Positions 35,744 through 44,440 are shown, counted from the stretch's first letter. The stretch is DNA of 64,000 bases from JAKZVK01 sp965248255 (GCA_965248255.1 CBDFIW010000003.1:2530252-2594251), one strand, 5' to 3'. Translations and numbers: made by a program. The notes: generated from the sequence alone by a model not told the origin.

Positions 35744-37680
35744 ATAGGTAGGCCCTCGCAAGCTTTCCCTGTCACACCACCGGGCATACGGGTCCCGTAC
35801 CACGGCGGTTCGGAGGAGTTAAGCGTTCGAAGATGCCGACAATCTGGGAAGGCCGAGCGAATCGAAATAGACATTGGGCAGCGCTTGCTGGACAGCCGCG
35901 TGCCGCGACATGGCCCACAAACCAGTGGCGGAACCGGCGGCAATGGCCGCACGATAATGCGGCACGCCCAATCGCCGTAGGTTGGCGAATCGGGTCGGCC
36001 CATTCCCCCACTGCCGCCAGGTCATCATGCGGAGTCTCCGGCGGATCCGCGCATCCAGGTTGCGAAACACCAGCGGGTCTTGGCTGAAGCCAAAGTAGCT
36101 CCGCCAGCCGAGCAGATACGGCCTCAATGAGCCGATCATCCGCTCAATGCTGATCCCGCGCGTCCTGCTCGTCAGCTCTCGCACTCGCGCTTGGAACCTT
36201 TGCAACGCCTCGGGCGATATCAATCGCTGAGGCTCCGCTCCGGTCGTCAAGCGAAAGCCTAAGAACTTCCGATCGTTGGGTCGAGCCACCGCACTCTTCG
36301 ATTTGTTGACCTTGAGTCGGAGTTTCTTTGTAAGAAACTTACAGACGCCGGCCATCACCCGTTCCCCCGCCCTGCGACTGCGAACGTAGATGTTACAGTC
36401 GCCGGCGTAGCGGCAGAAGCGATGGCCGCGCCGTTCCAACTCGCGATCCAAATCGCCGAGCACGAGGTTCGACAACAACGGCGACAACGGTCCGCCTTGT
36501 GGCGTGCCTTCGTCGGCAGGACTCACCAGCCCGTCGTCCATCACCCCGACGGTTAGAAACGCCCGGATGAGTTTCAGCAATCGCTTGTCGGGGACACGTT
36601 TGGCGACACGAGCCATCAGCAGGTCATGGTTGACTCGATCGAAGAACTTCTCCAGATCGATGTCTACGACCCACTGATAGCCTGCGGCGACGTAGGCTTG
36701 CGCCTGAGTCACCGCCTGATGCGCCGAACGTCCCGGTCGGAAGCCATAGCTGTTGTTGGAAAACGTCGGGTCCCAGCGCTTCTGCAGAACCTGCAAGACC
36801 GCTTGCTGGATCAGTCGGTCGAGCACCGTAGGGATGCCCAACTTCCTGACCCCGCCGCCGGGCTTCGGGATTTCCACCCTGCGCACCGGTTGCGGTTTGT
36901 ACGTTCCTTGAAGCAACTGTTCCCGGATGGCTGGCCAGTGCTTGCGAAGGTCGTCCAGCGTTTCGTCGATGGTCTTGCCATCAACACCCGGACTCCCTTT
37001 GTTACCCCGAACTTGTTTCCAAGCCTTTACGAGATTGCTTCGCTCGCACACCTCCTCCATCAGTCGTTCTTCTCGCGCCGGGCTTTCAGATTCCCGCTTC
37101 ACCGCGGACGGTTCGGTCCCTTGCCGAGCGCGCCTCGGGGCTTCACCCTTTGGCTCGTCCATGAAGGCCAGTCGTTGCTGGGTTTTCTGCCGCTTGCCGT
37201 CCATGAGTTGCGAGTCTTACTTGCCGCTCTCTTCCGTTCGGGCCTTCGGCCATCGTTCTCGGTTCGGCCTATCTGTTGGCTCCGTTTTTCGACTTGTGGA
37301 GTGCCTTACTAGCCTTGCCGACTGCATGGCCTACTATGCCCTCTGCTGACTTCTGCGCCCCGATCAGGTCGCCTCGCGGCTCCCCCAGTCCCAAACAGCG
37401 GGACGGAACGCAGACCTCCCGGGGTAAGTCTGACCGCCTTCGCCGCACACCTGCCGAATCTACAGCCTTGGCCCTTGATGGAACTGGACTTCGCGATCAG
37501 TTGTCCGCTCGTCCGACCAAGGATGCCTCTTATCCGGTTTCTGTTCGTCAGGTCGCGGTTTTGTTCCACGCTTCCTCTGGACCCCGCCTCGCGACGACGC
37601 CCTTGCGCTTCCCTAGCACTTCACCTCCATCAGGCTGTGCAGAGGACTTTCACCTCCAAGCTGTCAGACATGCCCGGCAC
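35744..37680 (-). mobile_element. Group II intron with reverse transcriptase ORF
   Basis: On the minus strand the intron starts near GTGCCGGGCATG (37680), has the domain I segment GAGGTGAAAGTCCTC, carries the RT gene and ends with a domain V hairpin at 35775-35811 (CCGCCG/CGGTGG lower stem, TACGG/CCGTA upper stem) followed by a domain VI-like region ending about CCTACCTAT (35744). Both ends are by eye and may be a few bases off. Confidence 0.75.
35819..37204 (-). CDS. ltrA: Group II intron reverse transcriptase/maturase with YAGD active site
   Basis: 461 residues. RT motifs in order: RGNKGSPGVDGKTIDE (RT0/1), GGVRKLGIPTVLDRLIQQAV (RT2), NNSYGFRPGRSAHQAV, VVDIDLEKFFDRVNHD (RT3/A, D181 and D183), GTPQGGPLSPLLSNLVL (RT4/B), then FCRYAGDCNIYV (RT5/C) and KFLGFRL (RT7). 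The GIIM-type maturase domain X follows (LRPYLLGWRSYFGF), with a short basic end and no HNH endonuclease. Motif C should read YADD; here it is Y266-A-G268-D269, so one of the two metal-binding Asp is lost. DNA synthesis is probably abolished, while maturase activity could remain. The gene is otherwise full-length. Confidence 0.88.
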   Translation of the reverse strand: MDGKRQKTQQRLAFMDEPKGEAPRRARQGTEPSAVKRESESPAREERLMEEVCERSNLVKAWKQVRGNKGSPGVDGKTIDETLDDLRKHWPAIREQLLQGTYKPQPVRRVEIPKPGGGVRKLGIPTVLDRLIQQAVLQVLQKRWDPTFSNNSYGFRPGRSAHQAVTQAQAYVAAGYQWVVDIDLEKFFDRVNHDLLMARVAKRVPDKRLLKLIRAFLTVGVMDDGLVSPADEGTPQGGPLSPLLSNLVLGDLDRELERRGHRFCRYAGDCNIYVRSRRAGERVMAGVCKFLTKKLRLKVNKSKSAVARPNDRKFLGFRLTTGAEPQRLISPEALQRFQARVRELTSRTRGISIERMIGSLRPYLLGWRSYFGFSQDPLVFRNLDARIRRRLRMMTWRQWGNGPTRFANLRRLGVPHYRAAIAAGSATGLWAMSRHAAVQQALPNVYFDSLGLPRLSASSNA

Positions 37681-37757
37681 ACAACCAAGCCGCTATGCGC
37701 GGCGGACGCTGCGCGTGAGCGGTCCATCAGCAGTGGCGCCTGGTGGAGAGTAAGGTC

Positions 37758-37781
37758 GGGACACCAACAAAGGAGGTGTCC
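37758..37781 (+). promoter_or_regulatory. Hairpin that can mask the ribosome binding site of the truncated recombinase
   Basis: GGGACACC (37758-37765) pairs perfectly with GGTGTCCC (37774-37781). The Shine-Dalgarno AAGGAGG overlaps the loop and right arm, directly before ATG 37784, so pairing would hide it from the ribosome. Confidence 0.5.
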
Positions 37782-37783
37782 CC

Positions 37784-38188
37784 ATGACCCGATTACGCAA
37801 GAAGATGCTGGAAGAGCTCCGGCGACGCAACTACGCTCCCACCACGATCAAGAACTATCTCGGCACGGTCGAAGACTTTACCAAGCACTTCGGCCGGCCG
37901 CCGGATCAGCTGGGCCTGGATGAGATTCGCTCGTATCAGGTGTACTTGTTGAAAGAGAGGAAGATGGGCGTCCGCACCGTCGGCCTGCACACAGCAGGCC
38001 TGCGGTTCTTCTTCTGCAAAACGTTGAGGCGGAACTATCCAGTCGAGGAGTTTCCCTACCCGAAGAAACCGCGAGAGCTGCCGATCATCCTGACCCAACA
38101 AGAGGCGGTGCGGCTGATCGAGTCCGCCAGCCGATTGGGCGCTCGCAGCGCTGATTGGCCTTGGCCCAAAACCGATCTGAAGGCTTGA
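37784..38188 (+). pseudogene. Tyrosine recombinase, N-terminal half only
   Basis: 134 residues. Residues 1-120 are the SAM-like core-binding domain of a XerC/D-type recombinase (MLEELRRRNYAPTTIKNYLGT, LGLDEIRSYQVYLLKERKM) and the beginning of the catalytic domain (LPIILTQQEAVRLIES). After about residue 122 the sequence (GARSADWPWPKTDLKA) is unrelated and ends. All catalytic residues are absent. The break is sharp, pointing to a deletion or insertion event. A C-terminal scrap of a recombinase at 48.6 kb could come from a similar gene. Confidence 0.75.
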
Positions 38189-38233
38189 CAGCCACCGACA
38201 GGAGGACCGAACGTGAGCCCAGTCCGAGAATCG

Positions 38234-38261
38234 TTGTATCGTAGCCGTGACCGGCTATAAT
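38234..38261 (+). promoter_or_regulatory. Candidate promoter for the DUF1592-DUF1552 pair
   Basis: A perfect -10 TATAAT (38256-38261) with a weak -35 (TTGTAT, 38234-38239) at 16 nt, 104 bp upstream of the DUF1592 start. Confidence 0.4.
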
Positions 38262-38365
38262 TAGGCACCGGGACGTCCGAAACGGAAATCCCAGTCAAAG
38301 GGGGCGTTGTTGCAAACGTGGCGACGGTTGCCAAGGAGGCGCACACTGATCTGGACTGAGATATC

Positions 38366-40453
38366 ATGCAGGTGATGCGGCGGGCGTTTGCGCTTGGTTG
38401 CCTCCAATTGGCGGCGGCGACGATTTGCCTAGCGCCGAATCTCGCGGGGGCCGAGGTGTTCTTCGAGGTTTTGCGCGAAAGCTGCGTTCATTGCCACGGC
38501 AAGCTCGGCGAGCCCAGCGGGAATGTCAATCTGTTCGAGTTGCGCAGCGCTGCGGATCTCACCCGGAATCCCGAGCTGATCCGCGATTTGGTGCGGGCGC
38601 TCGACTTGGGAATCATGCCGCCAGCGGGACAGCCGCCGTTAACGTCCGAGAAGCGGCGGGAACTCGTCTCCGAGCTGCGCGGATTGCTGCATGTCGCCGT
38701 CGCGGCCCAGAAGGTTCTGCCGCAGTCGCCGATTCGGCGAATGAATCGGTTTCAGTACAACAACGCGGTCCAGGATTTGTTCGACTTGCAGGTCGACGTG
38801 TTCGCGCTGCCGGAACGGATGCTGCGGGAGTACGGTTACTTCCGCCCCGAAAGCGGCAAGGTGCCGGAGAGTCTCAAAGCCGGCAGCCGGCCCTTGGGCA
38901 AGTCGCAGTTGATCGACAAACGTCTGGCCGGCGTCGCGCCGTTCCCGCAGGATCTCAGGGCCGAGCACGGCTTCGACAACCGCGGAGATCACCTCACGCT
39001 GTCGCCCCTGTTGCTCGAGTCGTTCTTGAAACTCAGCCGGTCGATCGTCGAAAGCGAGGACTTCAACGCAACGACCAGCGGCGCTTGGGAGGAGCTGTTC
39101 GCGCCCGGTTCGGGGGAGCGGGAGATCGAGGCCGAGGTTCGCGAAAGGCTGCGCCCATTGCTCACGCGGGCGTTTCGGCGGTCGGTTGACGAAGAGGCGC
39201 TAGGTCGCTATGTCGACTACGCGTTGACGCGCATCGCGTCGGGGAACTCGTTCACCGAAGGCATGAAAGCCGCGGCCTCGGCGGCGCTGGCGTCGCCGCG
39301 TTTCCTCTATCTCTACGAGCAGGCCGGCGCGGGCGACGCGGCCGAGCGACTGAACGATTACGAGTTGGCGTCGCGTCTGTCGTTTTTCCTGTGGGGGAGC
39401 ATTCCGGACCGGACGTTGCTCGATCTGGCCGGCGAGGGCAAGCTCGGCGACCCGGCCGTCTTGCGCGCGCAGGCGGATCGGATGTTGAAGGACCGTCGCG
39501 TGAAGCGCTTCTGCGACAGCTTCGCGCCGCAATGGCTGCAGCTGGAGCGCATCGTGTCGTCGGTTCCCGACCGCGAACGGTTTCCGGATTTCTACTTGGG
39601 GGGCAAATTCCGCGCGAGCATGCACATGATGCTCGAGCCGCTGCTGCTGTTCGAAACGATTCTGATCGAGGACCGCTCGGTTTTGGAGCTGGTGGACTCG
39701 GACTTCACGTATCGCAGCGAGCTGCTCGAGTCCTGGTATCGCGACGGCACGCGTCCCCAAAAGGTTCCGCGGGTCGCCATCCAGCCTGACCCGGAGAACA
39801 TCCGAGCAGTGCCTGTGTTTCGCCGCGTAGCGGTGACGGACCGGCGCCAAGGCGGCGTGATCACCAACGCGGCGGTCATGACGATGACGTCGAACCCTGT
39901 GCGGACGCAGCCCATCACGCGCGGCGCTTGGATCGCCGGGGTCGTTTTCAACAATCCTCCCGACCCTCCACCCCCGAGCGTCACGCCGCTGCCCGAGCAG
40001 ACAAGCGAAGAGGCTGACAGCGACCTCACCCTCAGGGAACGCCTGGAGGCGCATCGCACCCAGGCGGAATGCGCGGGCTGCCACGCCAAGATCGATCCTT
40101 TGGGTTTTGCGCTCGAAAACTATGGCCCGACCGGCGTTTGGCGCGATGTGTATGAGAATGGCCGCAAGGTGGATTCGAGCGGCGTACTGTTCGGGAGGCG
40201 CGAGTTCGGCAACATCGTGGAGTTGAAGGACGCGATTCTGGCCGAGCCGGATCACTTTGCACGCGCCTTTGCCGGGCACTTGCTGGTGTTCGCGTTGGGA
40301 CGCCAAGCCGAGGTTTCGGACGAACCCGCGCTCAATCGCATTGTGCGCGAAACCGCGAACGCCGACTACAGCATTCAGGAAACGATCCGCCAGGTCGTGC
40401 TGAGCGAACCGTTTCGAACCAAGTACAATCCAGTTGAGCCTGAGAAGCGATGA
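38366..40453 (+). CDS. DUF1592/DUF1588 cytochrome-type secreted protein
   Basis: 695 residues with a Sec signal (RRAFALGCLQLAAATICLA...AGAE). A haem-binding C-V-H-C-H (40-44) starts a planctomycete-type cytochrome c domain; DUF1587 follows (RMNRFQYNNAVQDLFDL), then DUF1595, DUF1592 (ALASPRFLYLYE; DYELASRLSFFLWGSIPD), DUF1588 with a second C-A-G-C-H (about 568-572; HAKIDPLGFALENYGPTGVWR) and DUF1585 at the end (FALGRQ). The family is large in Planctomycetes and Acidobacteriota and probably acts in periplasmic electron transfer or polymer degradation, but no reaction is established. The stop overlaps the next start (ATGA), so it is coupled to the DUF1552 gene, its usual partner. Confidence 0.92.
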   Translation: MQVMRRAFALGCLQLAAATICLAPNLAGAEVFFEVLRESCVHCHGKLGEPSGNVNLFELRSAADLTRNPELIRDLVRALDLGIMPPAGQPPLTSEKRRELVSELRGLLHVAVAAQKVLPQSPIRRMNRFQYNNAVQDLFDLQVDVFALPERMLREYGYFRPESGKVPESLKAGSRPLGKSQLIDKRLAGVAPFPQDLRAEHGFDNRGDHLTLSPLLLESFLKLSRSIVESEDFNATTSGAWEELFAPGSGEREIEAEVRERLRPLLTRAFRRSVDEEALGRYVDYALTRIASGNSFTEGMKAAASAALASPRFLYLYEQAGAGDAAERLNDYELASRLSFFLWGSIPDRTLLDLAGEGKLGDPAVLRAQADRMLKDRRVKRFCDSFAPQWLQLERIVSSVPDRERFPDFYLGGKFRASMHMMLEPLLLFETILIEDRSVLELVDSDFTYRSELLESWYRDGTRPQKVPRVAIQPDPENIRAVPVFRRVAVTDRRQGGVITNAAVMTMTSNPVRTQPITRGAWIAGVVFNNPPDPPPPSVTPLPEQTSEEADSDLTLRERLEAHRTQAECAGCHAKIDPLGFALENYGPTGVWRDVYENGRKVDSSGVLFGRREFGNIVELKDAILAEPDHFARAFAGHLLVFALGRQAEVSDEPALNRIVRETANADYSIQETIRQVVLSEPFRTKYNPVEPEKR

Positions 40454-41793
40454 AGCGGCTGACCTCCAGACGGTCTTTTCTGCAAGGCGCGGGGGGCGCC
40501 GCGCTGGCGCTGCCCTGGCTCGAAAGCTTGGGGCTCGCTAAGCCCAAGTCGAAGCCGCCGCTGCGGCTGGGCTTTTACTACGCGCCGATCGGCGTCGTGC
40601 GGCGGAACTTCTTCCCCGGCGAGGGGAATGCGGGGTTGCCGGCCTTCAACGGCGACTTCAGCCAGGTCACCGAGAGCACTATCCCGGTCGGCTCCCACCC
40701 GCTGGAGCTGACGCCTGCGCTCGAGCCACTCGGGAGAGTCAAAGACAAGGTCGCTCTGATTACGGGGCTGGACCGGAGTTTCCAAAACGGCACGGACGTT
40801 CACGCCCAGTGCGCTTCGTGCTTTCTGTCGAGCGCCGCGCCGTTCACCGTCTCGAGATCCGCCTGGCCGCTCGATCGCACGCTCGATCACGTTATCGCGG
40901 ACGAAATCGGAGACCGAACGCCGTTTCGCACGCTGGAGCTGAGTTGCAACAGCCACCGCGACAACGTCGAGTCGATCTATTTCGACAACATCTCGTGGTA
41001 TGGAACCGGGCACGTGGCCCCGTCGATTCGCGATCCGCGTAAGGCTTATCGGCGATTGTTCGGCACGGAAGAAGTTCGGGAGTTCCGCAACATCACCGAC
41101 CTCGTGCTCGAAGACGCGCGTTCGCTGCGGCGCGAGCTGGGGCGCGCCGATCGCAACAAGTTCGCCGAGTACTTCGACTCCATCCGTACGATCGAAGAGC
41201 AGATGGACAAGCTGGAGCGGATGAAAGGCGAGCTAACCAAGGTTTCGATGGTGGAACCTCCCGACGCGTACTTGCCACGGGGAGATTACATTCGGCTAAT
41301 GGGCGACTTGATGATCGTGGCGCTTCAAACGGGTCTGACGAGGGTCGCCACGCTGATGGTCGGCCCCGAGCGCTGGAACACTCCGTTCATGTTCGAGGGT
41401 CTGTTCGATCAGCCGGTGAGCCATCATCTGATGTCTCACAAGCCGGGGGACTACACCGACGAGCTGCTGAAGATCGATCGCTTCCACGTGGGGCAGTTCG
41501 CGTATTTGGTCGAAAGAATGGCCGGCGTCGAAGAGGCCGACGGCTCGACGTTGCTCGACAACACGATCTTCACGTACGGCTCCGGGCTGGGCGACGGAGC
41601 GACGCATCAGTACAACGATCTGCCGATCATCGTGGCGGGCACGGGCGGCGGGAAGCTCGAACTCGGGCGCCACCTGAAGTGTTCGGACGGGACTCCGCTG
41701 GCGAATCTGTGGCTGACCGAAGCTCATGTGATGGGAGTGAAGCTCGAGCGCTTTGCCGATAGCGCGGGGTTGCTTTCGCAGGTGCTGGCCTGA
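40450..41793 (+). CDS. DUF1552 protein with twin-arginine signal
   Basis: 447 residues. The leader SRRSFLQGAGGAALALPWLES is a Tat signal. The body shows the DUF1552 pattern: GFYYAPIGVVRRNFFPGE, LITGLDRSFQNGTDVHAQC, TLDHVIADEIG, SIRTIEEQMDKLERM, LMGDLMIVALQTGLTRVATLMVG and FTYGSGLGDGATHQYNDLPI, the last resembling the sulfatase/alkaline-phosphatase-like DUF1501 fold. Start ATG overlaps the DUF1592 stop by 4 bp. Function unknown; the constant pairing with the DUF1592 cytochrome suggests a joint periplasmic process. Convergent with the small ORF at 41.9-42.2 kb, separated by a large palindrome. Confidence 0.92.
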   Translation: MKRLTSRRSFLQGAGGAALALPWLESLGLAKPKSKPPLRLGFYYAPIGVVRRNFFPGEGNAGLPAFNGDFSQVTESTIPVGSHPLELTPALEPLGRVKDKVALITGLDRSFQNGTDVHAQCASCFLSSAAPFTVSRSAWPLDRTLDHVIADEIGDRTPFRTLELSCNSHRDNVESIYFDNISWYGTGHVAPSIRDPRKAYRRLFGTEEVREFRNITDLVLEDARSLRRELGRADRNKFAEYFDSIRTIEEQMDKLERMKGELTKVSMVEPPDAYLPRGDYIRLMGDLMIVALQTGLTRVATLMVGPERWNTPFMFEGLFDQPVSHHLMSHKPGDYTDELLKIDRFHVGQFAYLVERMAGVEEADGSTLLDNTIFTYGSGLGDGATHQYNDLPIIVAGTGGGKLELGRHLKCSDGTPLANLWLTEAHVMGVKLERFADSAGLLSQVLA

Positions 41794-41813
41794 TGGGATC
41801 GGCGCCTTGAGCC

Positions 41814-41882
41814 GCGACCGGGAGGGAGCGGTCGTTGGGACTGTTGATCGCCTCCGTAAAGCAACCGCTCCCTCCCGGTCGC
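41814..41882. repeat. Large REP-like palindrome (18-bp perfect arms)
   Basis: GCGACCGGGAGGGAGCGG (41814-41831) and CCGCTCCCTCCCGGTCGC (41865-41882) are perfect inverse complements around a 33-nt loop. Lying after the DUF1552 stop it may act as a terminator, though no T-run follows; the sequence type suggests a dispersed repeat. Confidence 0.75.
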
Positions 41883-41934
41883 GCGCCGAGTAACTCCTCG
41901 CCTAGCTGTCTCTGTCACTATTATTCAGTCGGTG

Positions 41935-42204
41935 TTATATGTTCTGATAATCGGGTGCATCTGGTGGCTGCATTTCCGACCTTGACAACGTCGCTTGCCA
42001 GTTTGGCAATCTAGTGACCGTGTCGCCGCCTGTGTCTTTCACGACGGTGGAGCCGGGCGAACCGGCGACAGGCGGCTCGGCAGCATCGAGCTCGGAAAGA
42101 AAAGACTGCGCCGCAGCAGCGGTGAAGCCTAGGCCAATGACCTTTTCGGCGAAGGCCCTCCGGGAAAGCTCCTCGCGAAGGAAGCTCTGAACAAGTTCGC
42201 GCAT
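41935..42204 (-). CDS. Small protein with degenerate twin-arginine-like start, possible N-terminal fragment
   Basis: 89 residues with a strong ribosome binding site (GGGAGGTG). The beginning FLREELSRRAFAEKVIGLGF resembles the Tat-like leader that precedes thiamine-pyrophosphate-binding and other exported enzymes in Acidobacteriota (an SRRxF followed by an Ala-rich helix), but after about 35 residues it turns into a low-complexity, Pro/Thr-rich tail (AEPPVAGSPGSTVVKDTGG). Either it is the surviving N-terminus of a larger exported enzyme or a free small secreted protein. No family recognised. Confidence 0.5.
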   Translation of the reverse strand: MRELVQSFLREELSRRAFAEKVIGLGFTAAAAQSFLSELDAAEPPVAGSPGSTVVKDTGGDTVTRLPNWQATLSRSEMQPPDAPDYQNI

Positions 42205-42723
42205 CGCACACCTCCCGCCCGAGCCCTTGATGGCCGAGCCCGCCCTGGCCCTGCTGGATTCTAGCGCCTTGATCGACTCAGTTGCACATCCAAGTGCAAG
42301 AAACTAACATCCCCCAACCGCTTGCGATTCAGTCAGCTCGCTGCTGCCCGCCTCCAGGCGTCCATAGAGAAGCGAGGGTGTACCATTCCTCGGCTCTCGA
42401 GTTCAGGAGATTGTACCGCCCAGCAGGATTCAATCGGCAGCGGACAGGAGTTGGCTCTCGAACCACTTCAGGCCAGCGCACGACGGACACCAAGAAACTC
42501 GTTTCTCACCAACAATCACACATCCCAGGCGCTTGGGCCGATGGTCGCGGCAGCCGCAAATCGGGCCGTCTCAGGCACCTGGACGCGAAAAAATGTCCTA
42601 GCCAACGAAGTTGCACACGTCTATGCCCTATGAGATAACTATCGTCTTTACAGTAGGTTACGTGTAGCAACCGATCAATATTGTCCAAATCTTTGTCCAA
42701 ATGTGACCCCTTCCTGGTGCCGC
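42205..42723. other. Spacer, no convincing gene; possible recombinase arm sites
   Basis: Two overlapping plus-strand frames (42282-42638) lack family features. At 42681-42690 and 42693-42702 TTGTCCAAAT is repeated with 12-nt periodicity just beyond the recombinase stop, possibly accessory binding sites. Confidence 0.4.
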
Positions 42724-43830
42724 TCATTGAGCCTTCTCGTCTTGCCGTTCCGGACCGCTTTTGAGTGACTCCAGGTACCTCTCCGCCTTCCGGCCGACAT
42801 GGGAAACATCAAGTTCGTCCACGATCCGATAGCGGTGGAGCATGTTCGAGTTCTTCCACCCGATGACGCGGCAGACGGTCGGCTCATCGATGCCGGCGGA
42901 CAGCAGGTTCCTCGCGGCCGTGCGGCGCAAGTCGTGGAACAGCAACCCGTCTAGTCCGGCATCCTTGACGGCTTTGTGCCACGCGCTGTGGTACTGGCTG
43001 GCCTCAGTGAGCCGCCGCCCGTCCTTGTGGATCAGCCAGGGCACATGCGGCCAGTACTTTTCGCGGTGGAACTCGGCCTCCCGCAAACGCTTTTCGAGAT
43101 CGCCGTAGACCGGCCAGAAGCCGACCTTCTTGTTCTTCGGCTGATTGCCCGGCGGACGGATGATCTTCTTCTCCCAATCCACCTGCTCCCACTTCGCCGC
43201 GAGAATCGACCCCGCCCGCGCCCCGACGTGATAGCCGATGGCGAACAACAGCTTCAGCCATTCAGGCCCGATGCAACCCATCAGCCGCCCGTAATCGGCC
43301 GCCAGCAGGAAGCCCTGCCGGGCGTTGTCGGCCTTGAGCGGTGAGACGCGCGGCACGTGCGTGACGAGCGGCGGGTCTTCGGCGGCTGCCGCGCGGAGCG
43401 CCGCGGTGACGAGCGCGACGTACCTGTTGACGCTGGCCGCCGCGAGGCCGCTTTCCGCGAGACGATCCTGAAACTTCTCAATGTCCCTCCTGCGCAGCTT
43501 GACAACACGGACCGCTGCCAGGCCATCGGCGAGTATTTTGGACATGCTGGTCCAGATCGTGCCGAAACTTGCCGGACGCTCGCGCTCGTAGCGCTCAACC
43601 CGCCAGCGGACGATATCGCCCACCGTGCGCCGCATCAATCCTTCAGGCATGATTCCCTCGGCGGCCTCCGCCGTGCGGCGCTTGAGTTTCACCCGGGCGT
43701 CTGCCTCCGAGCCGCGCACGGTCTCGCTGCTCGCAACGCCTTCGACCATCCACCGGAGTTGCCATGAATGGCGTCCGCGCTTCCGGTGGCTGCCGTCGCC
43801 ATGCCGATTCTTCTTCTTTCGTCGAGCCAT
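42724..43830 (-). CDS. Tyrosine recombinase, full-length
   Basis: 368 residues from ATG 43830 (MARRKKKNRHGDG); a longer frame from 44076 only reads through the HTH gene. The N-terminal arm-type DNA-binding part is basic (RKKKNRHGDGSHRKRGRHSWQLRW), then a core-binding domain (SASVNRYVALVTAALRAA region) and a catalytic domain with Arg in YHVGARAGSILAAKW, HDLRRTAARNLLSAG (H-x-x-R) and GWKNSNMLHRYRIV (Trp in place of the second His, nucleophilic Tyr). All catalytic positions are filled. The HTH gene ends 22 bp upstream, so an integrase/excisionase pair is likely. It probably drives the small element that also holds the truncated coupling protein. Confidence 0.88.
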   Translation of the reverse strand: MARRKKKNRHGDGSHRKRGRHSWQLRWMVEGVASSETVRGSEADARVKLKRRTAEAAEGIMPEGLMRRTVGDIVRWRVERYERERPASFGTIWTSMSKILADGLAAVRVVKLRRRDIEKFQDRLAESGLAAASVNRYVALVTAALRAAAAEDPPLVTHVPRVSPLKADNARQGFLLAADYGRLMGCIGPEWLKLLFAIGYHVGARAGSILAAKWEQVDWEKKIIRPPGNQPKNKKVGFWPVYGDLEKRLREAEFHREKYWPHVPWLIHKDGRRLTEASQYHSAWHKAVKDAGLDGLLFHDLRRTAARNLLSAGIDEPTVCRVIGWKNSNMLHRYRIVDELDVSHVGRKAERYLESLKSGPERQDEKAQ

Positions 43831-43852
43831 GGGGTCGATTATAAGCCCTGGG

Positions 43853-44131
43853 TCATCCCGCATGGCCCGCATCCTTCTCACACTCGATGAAATTGTCCAA
43901 ATCATGCCGGTCGAACAGTAGGCGCGAGTCACTTGATGACACGCGAATTCGCTTCTCTCTTGCCAGCTTGCGAACCATGCTCTCGGGCCGGGAGAGGTAA
44001 GCCCCCGCCTGTTTCGCGTCGAGCAAGCGGGGCTGAATCGGCGGACGGGCGCTCCATTCCTCGCGCAGCACGTCACGCACGCCTCGTTTAATTAGTTCAA
44101 GCAATGGCTCGGCGATGCCGTAGGAAGTCAT
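43853..44131 (-). CDS. Excisionase-like HTH (helix_turn_helix_17/MerR-like) protein
   Basis: 92 residues from ATG 44131. The C-terminal half, RLLDAKQAGAYLSRPESMVR...LLFDRHDLDNFIE, is the winged-helix DNA-binding fold of excisionases (L-x-x-x-E/Q-A-A-x-Y-L at the start and a final DLDxFI). The start overlaps the stop of the zinc-ribbon ORF (ATGA), and the recombinase follows after 22 bp, as expected of a directionality factor. A longer frame opening at 44362 is not needed. Confidence in the DNA-binding fold is good, in the excisionase role moderate. Confidence 0.75.
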   Translation of the reverse strand: MTSYGIAEPLLELIKRGVRDVLREEWSARPPIQPRLLDAKQAGAYLSRPESMVRKLAREKRIRVSSSDSRLLFDRHDLDNFIECEKDAGHAG

Positions 44132-44307
44132 GTGGCGGCCTCGCTCCGCTCCGCTCCGGCGGTAACCGACCGATGTCCCCTCAGACACACCATCCGCGAC
44201 CAGAGCACATGGCGGCGGGCTCCAATCACGCCCCGGATCGTGGTCACCACCAACGCAACAATTCCGCAGATCGGGCAGGGTACGATTCTTCGGCGGGCGA
44301 AGCTCAC
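44128..44307 (-). CDS. Small zinc-ribbon-like protein
   Basis: 59 residues from GTG 44307, preceded by GGGGAGGAGCGGCC, a strong ribosome binding site. It contains C-P-I-C-G near residue 11 and C-L-R-G-H near residue 45, a possible Cys/Cys/Cys/His zinc site, in a basic background (FARRRIVP, TIRGVIGARRH). The GTG overlaps an upstream stop (GTGA) and its own stop overlaps the HTH start (ATGA), so it is translationally coupled on both sides, which argues that it is real despite its size. Confidence 0.55.
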   Translation of the reverse strand: MSFARRRIVPCPICGIVALVVTTIRGVIGARRHVLWSRMVCLRGHRSVTAGAERSEAAT

Positions 44308-44440
44308 GGCCGCTCCTCCCCGCAGATCTCGGCCAGCTGCCGGATGCCGGCCTCGGCGTCAACCCCCTGTGGCCATGCCTCCTTGAACCGCTTCAGGTAG
44401 TCGAGGGCGCCGTCCAGGGCGAAAATACTTTGCCGGCGCC
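44304..44440 (-). other. Short open tail upstream of the zinc-ribbon gene
   Basis: A frame different from the coupling protein reads LDGALDYLKRFKEAW, PQGVDAEAGIRQLAEICGEE and stops at 44304. It has the composition of real protein but no start; it is probably the end of a gene whose front was deleted together with the end of the coupling protein. Confidence 0.4.

Noticed and set aside
35819..37204. RT considered as part of a retron or diversity-generating retroelement
   Set aside because: The protein has a maturase domain X and intron RNA landmarks on both sides; no template/variable repeat or msr/msd structure was seen.
39200..40306. 368-residue minus-strand ORF within the DUF1592 gene
   Set aside because: Antisense shadow; composition rich in Arg, His and Gln without motifs.
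42282..42638. Two overlapping ORFs of 118 and 103 residues
   Set aside because: No recognisable domain, start signal or codon bias; both run through the same spacer.
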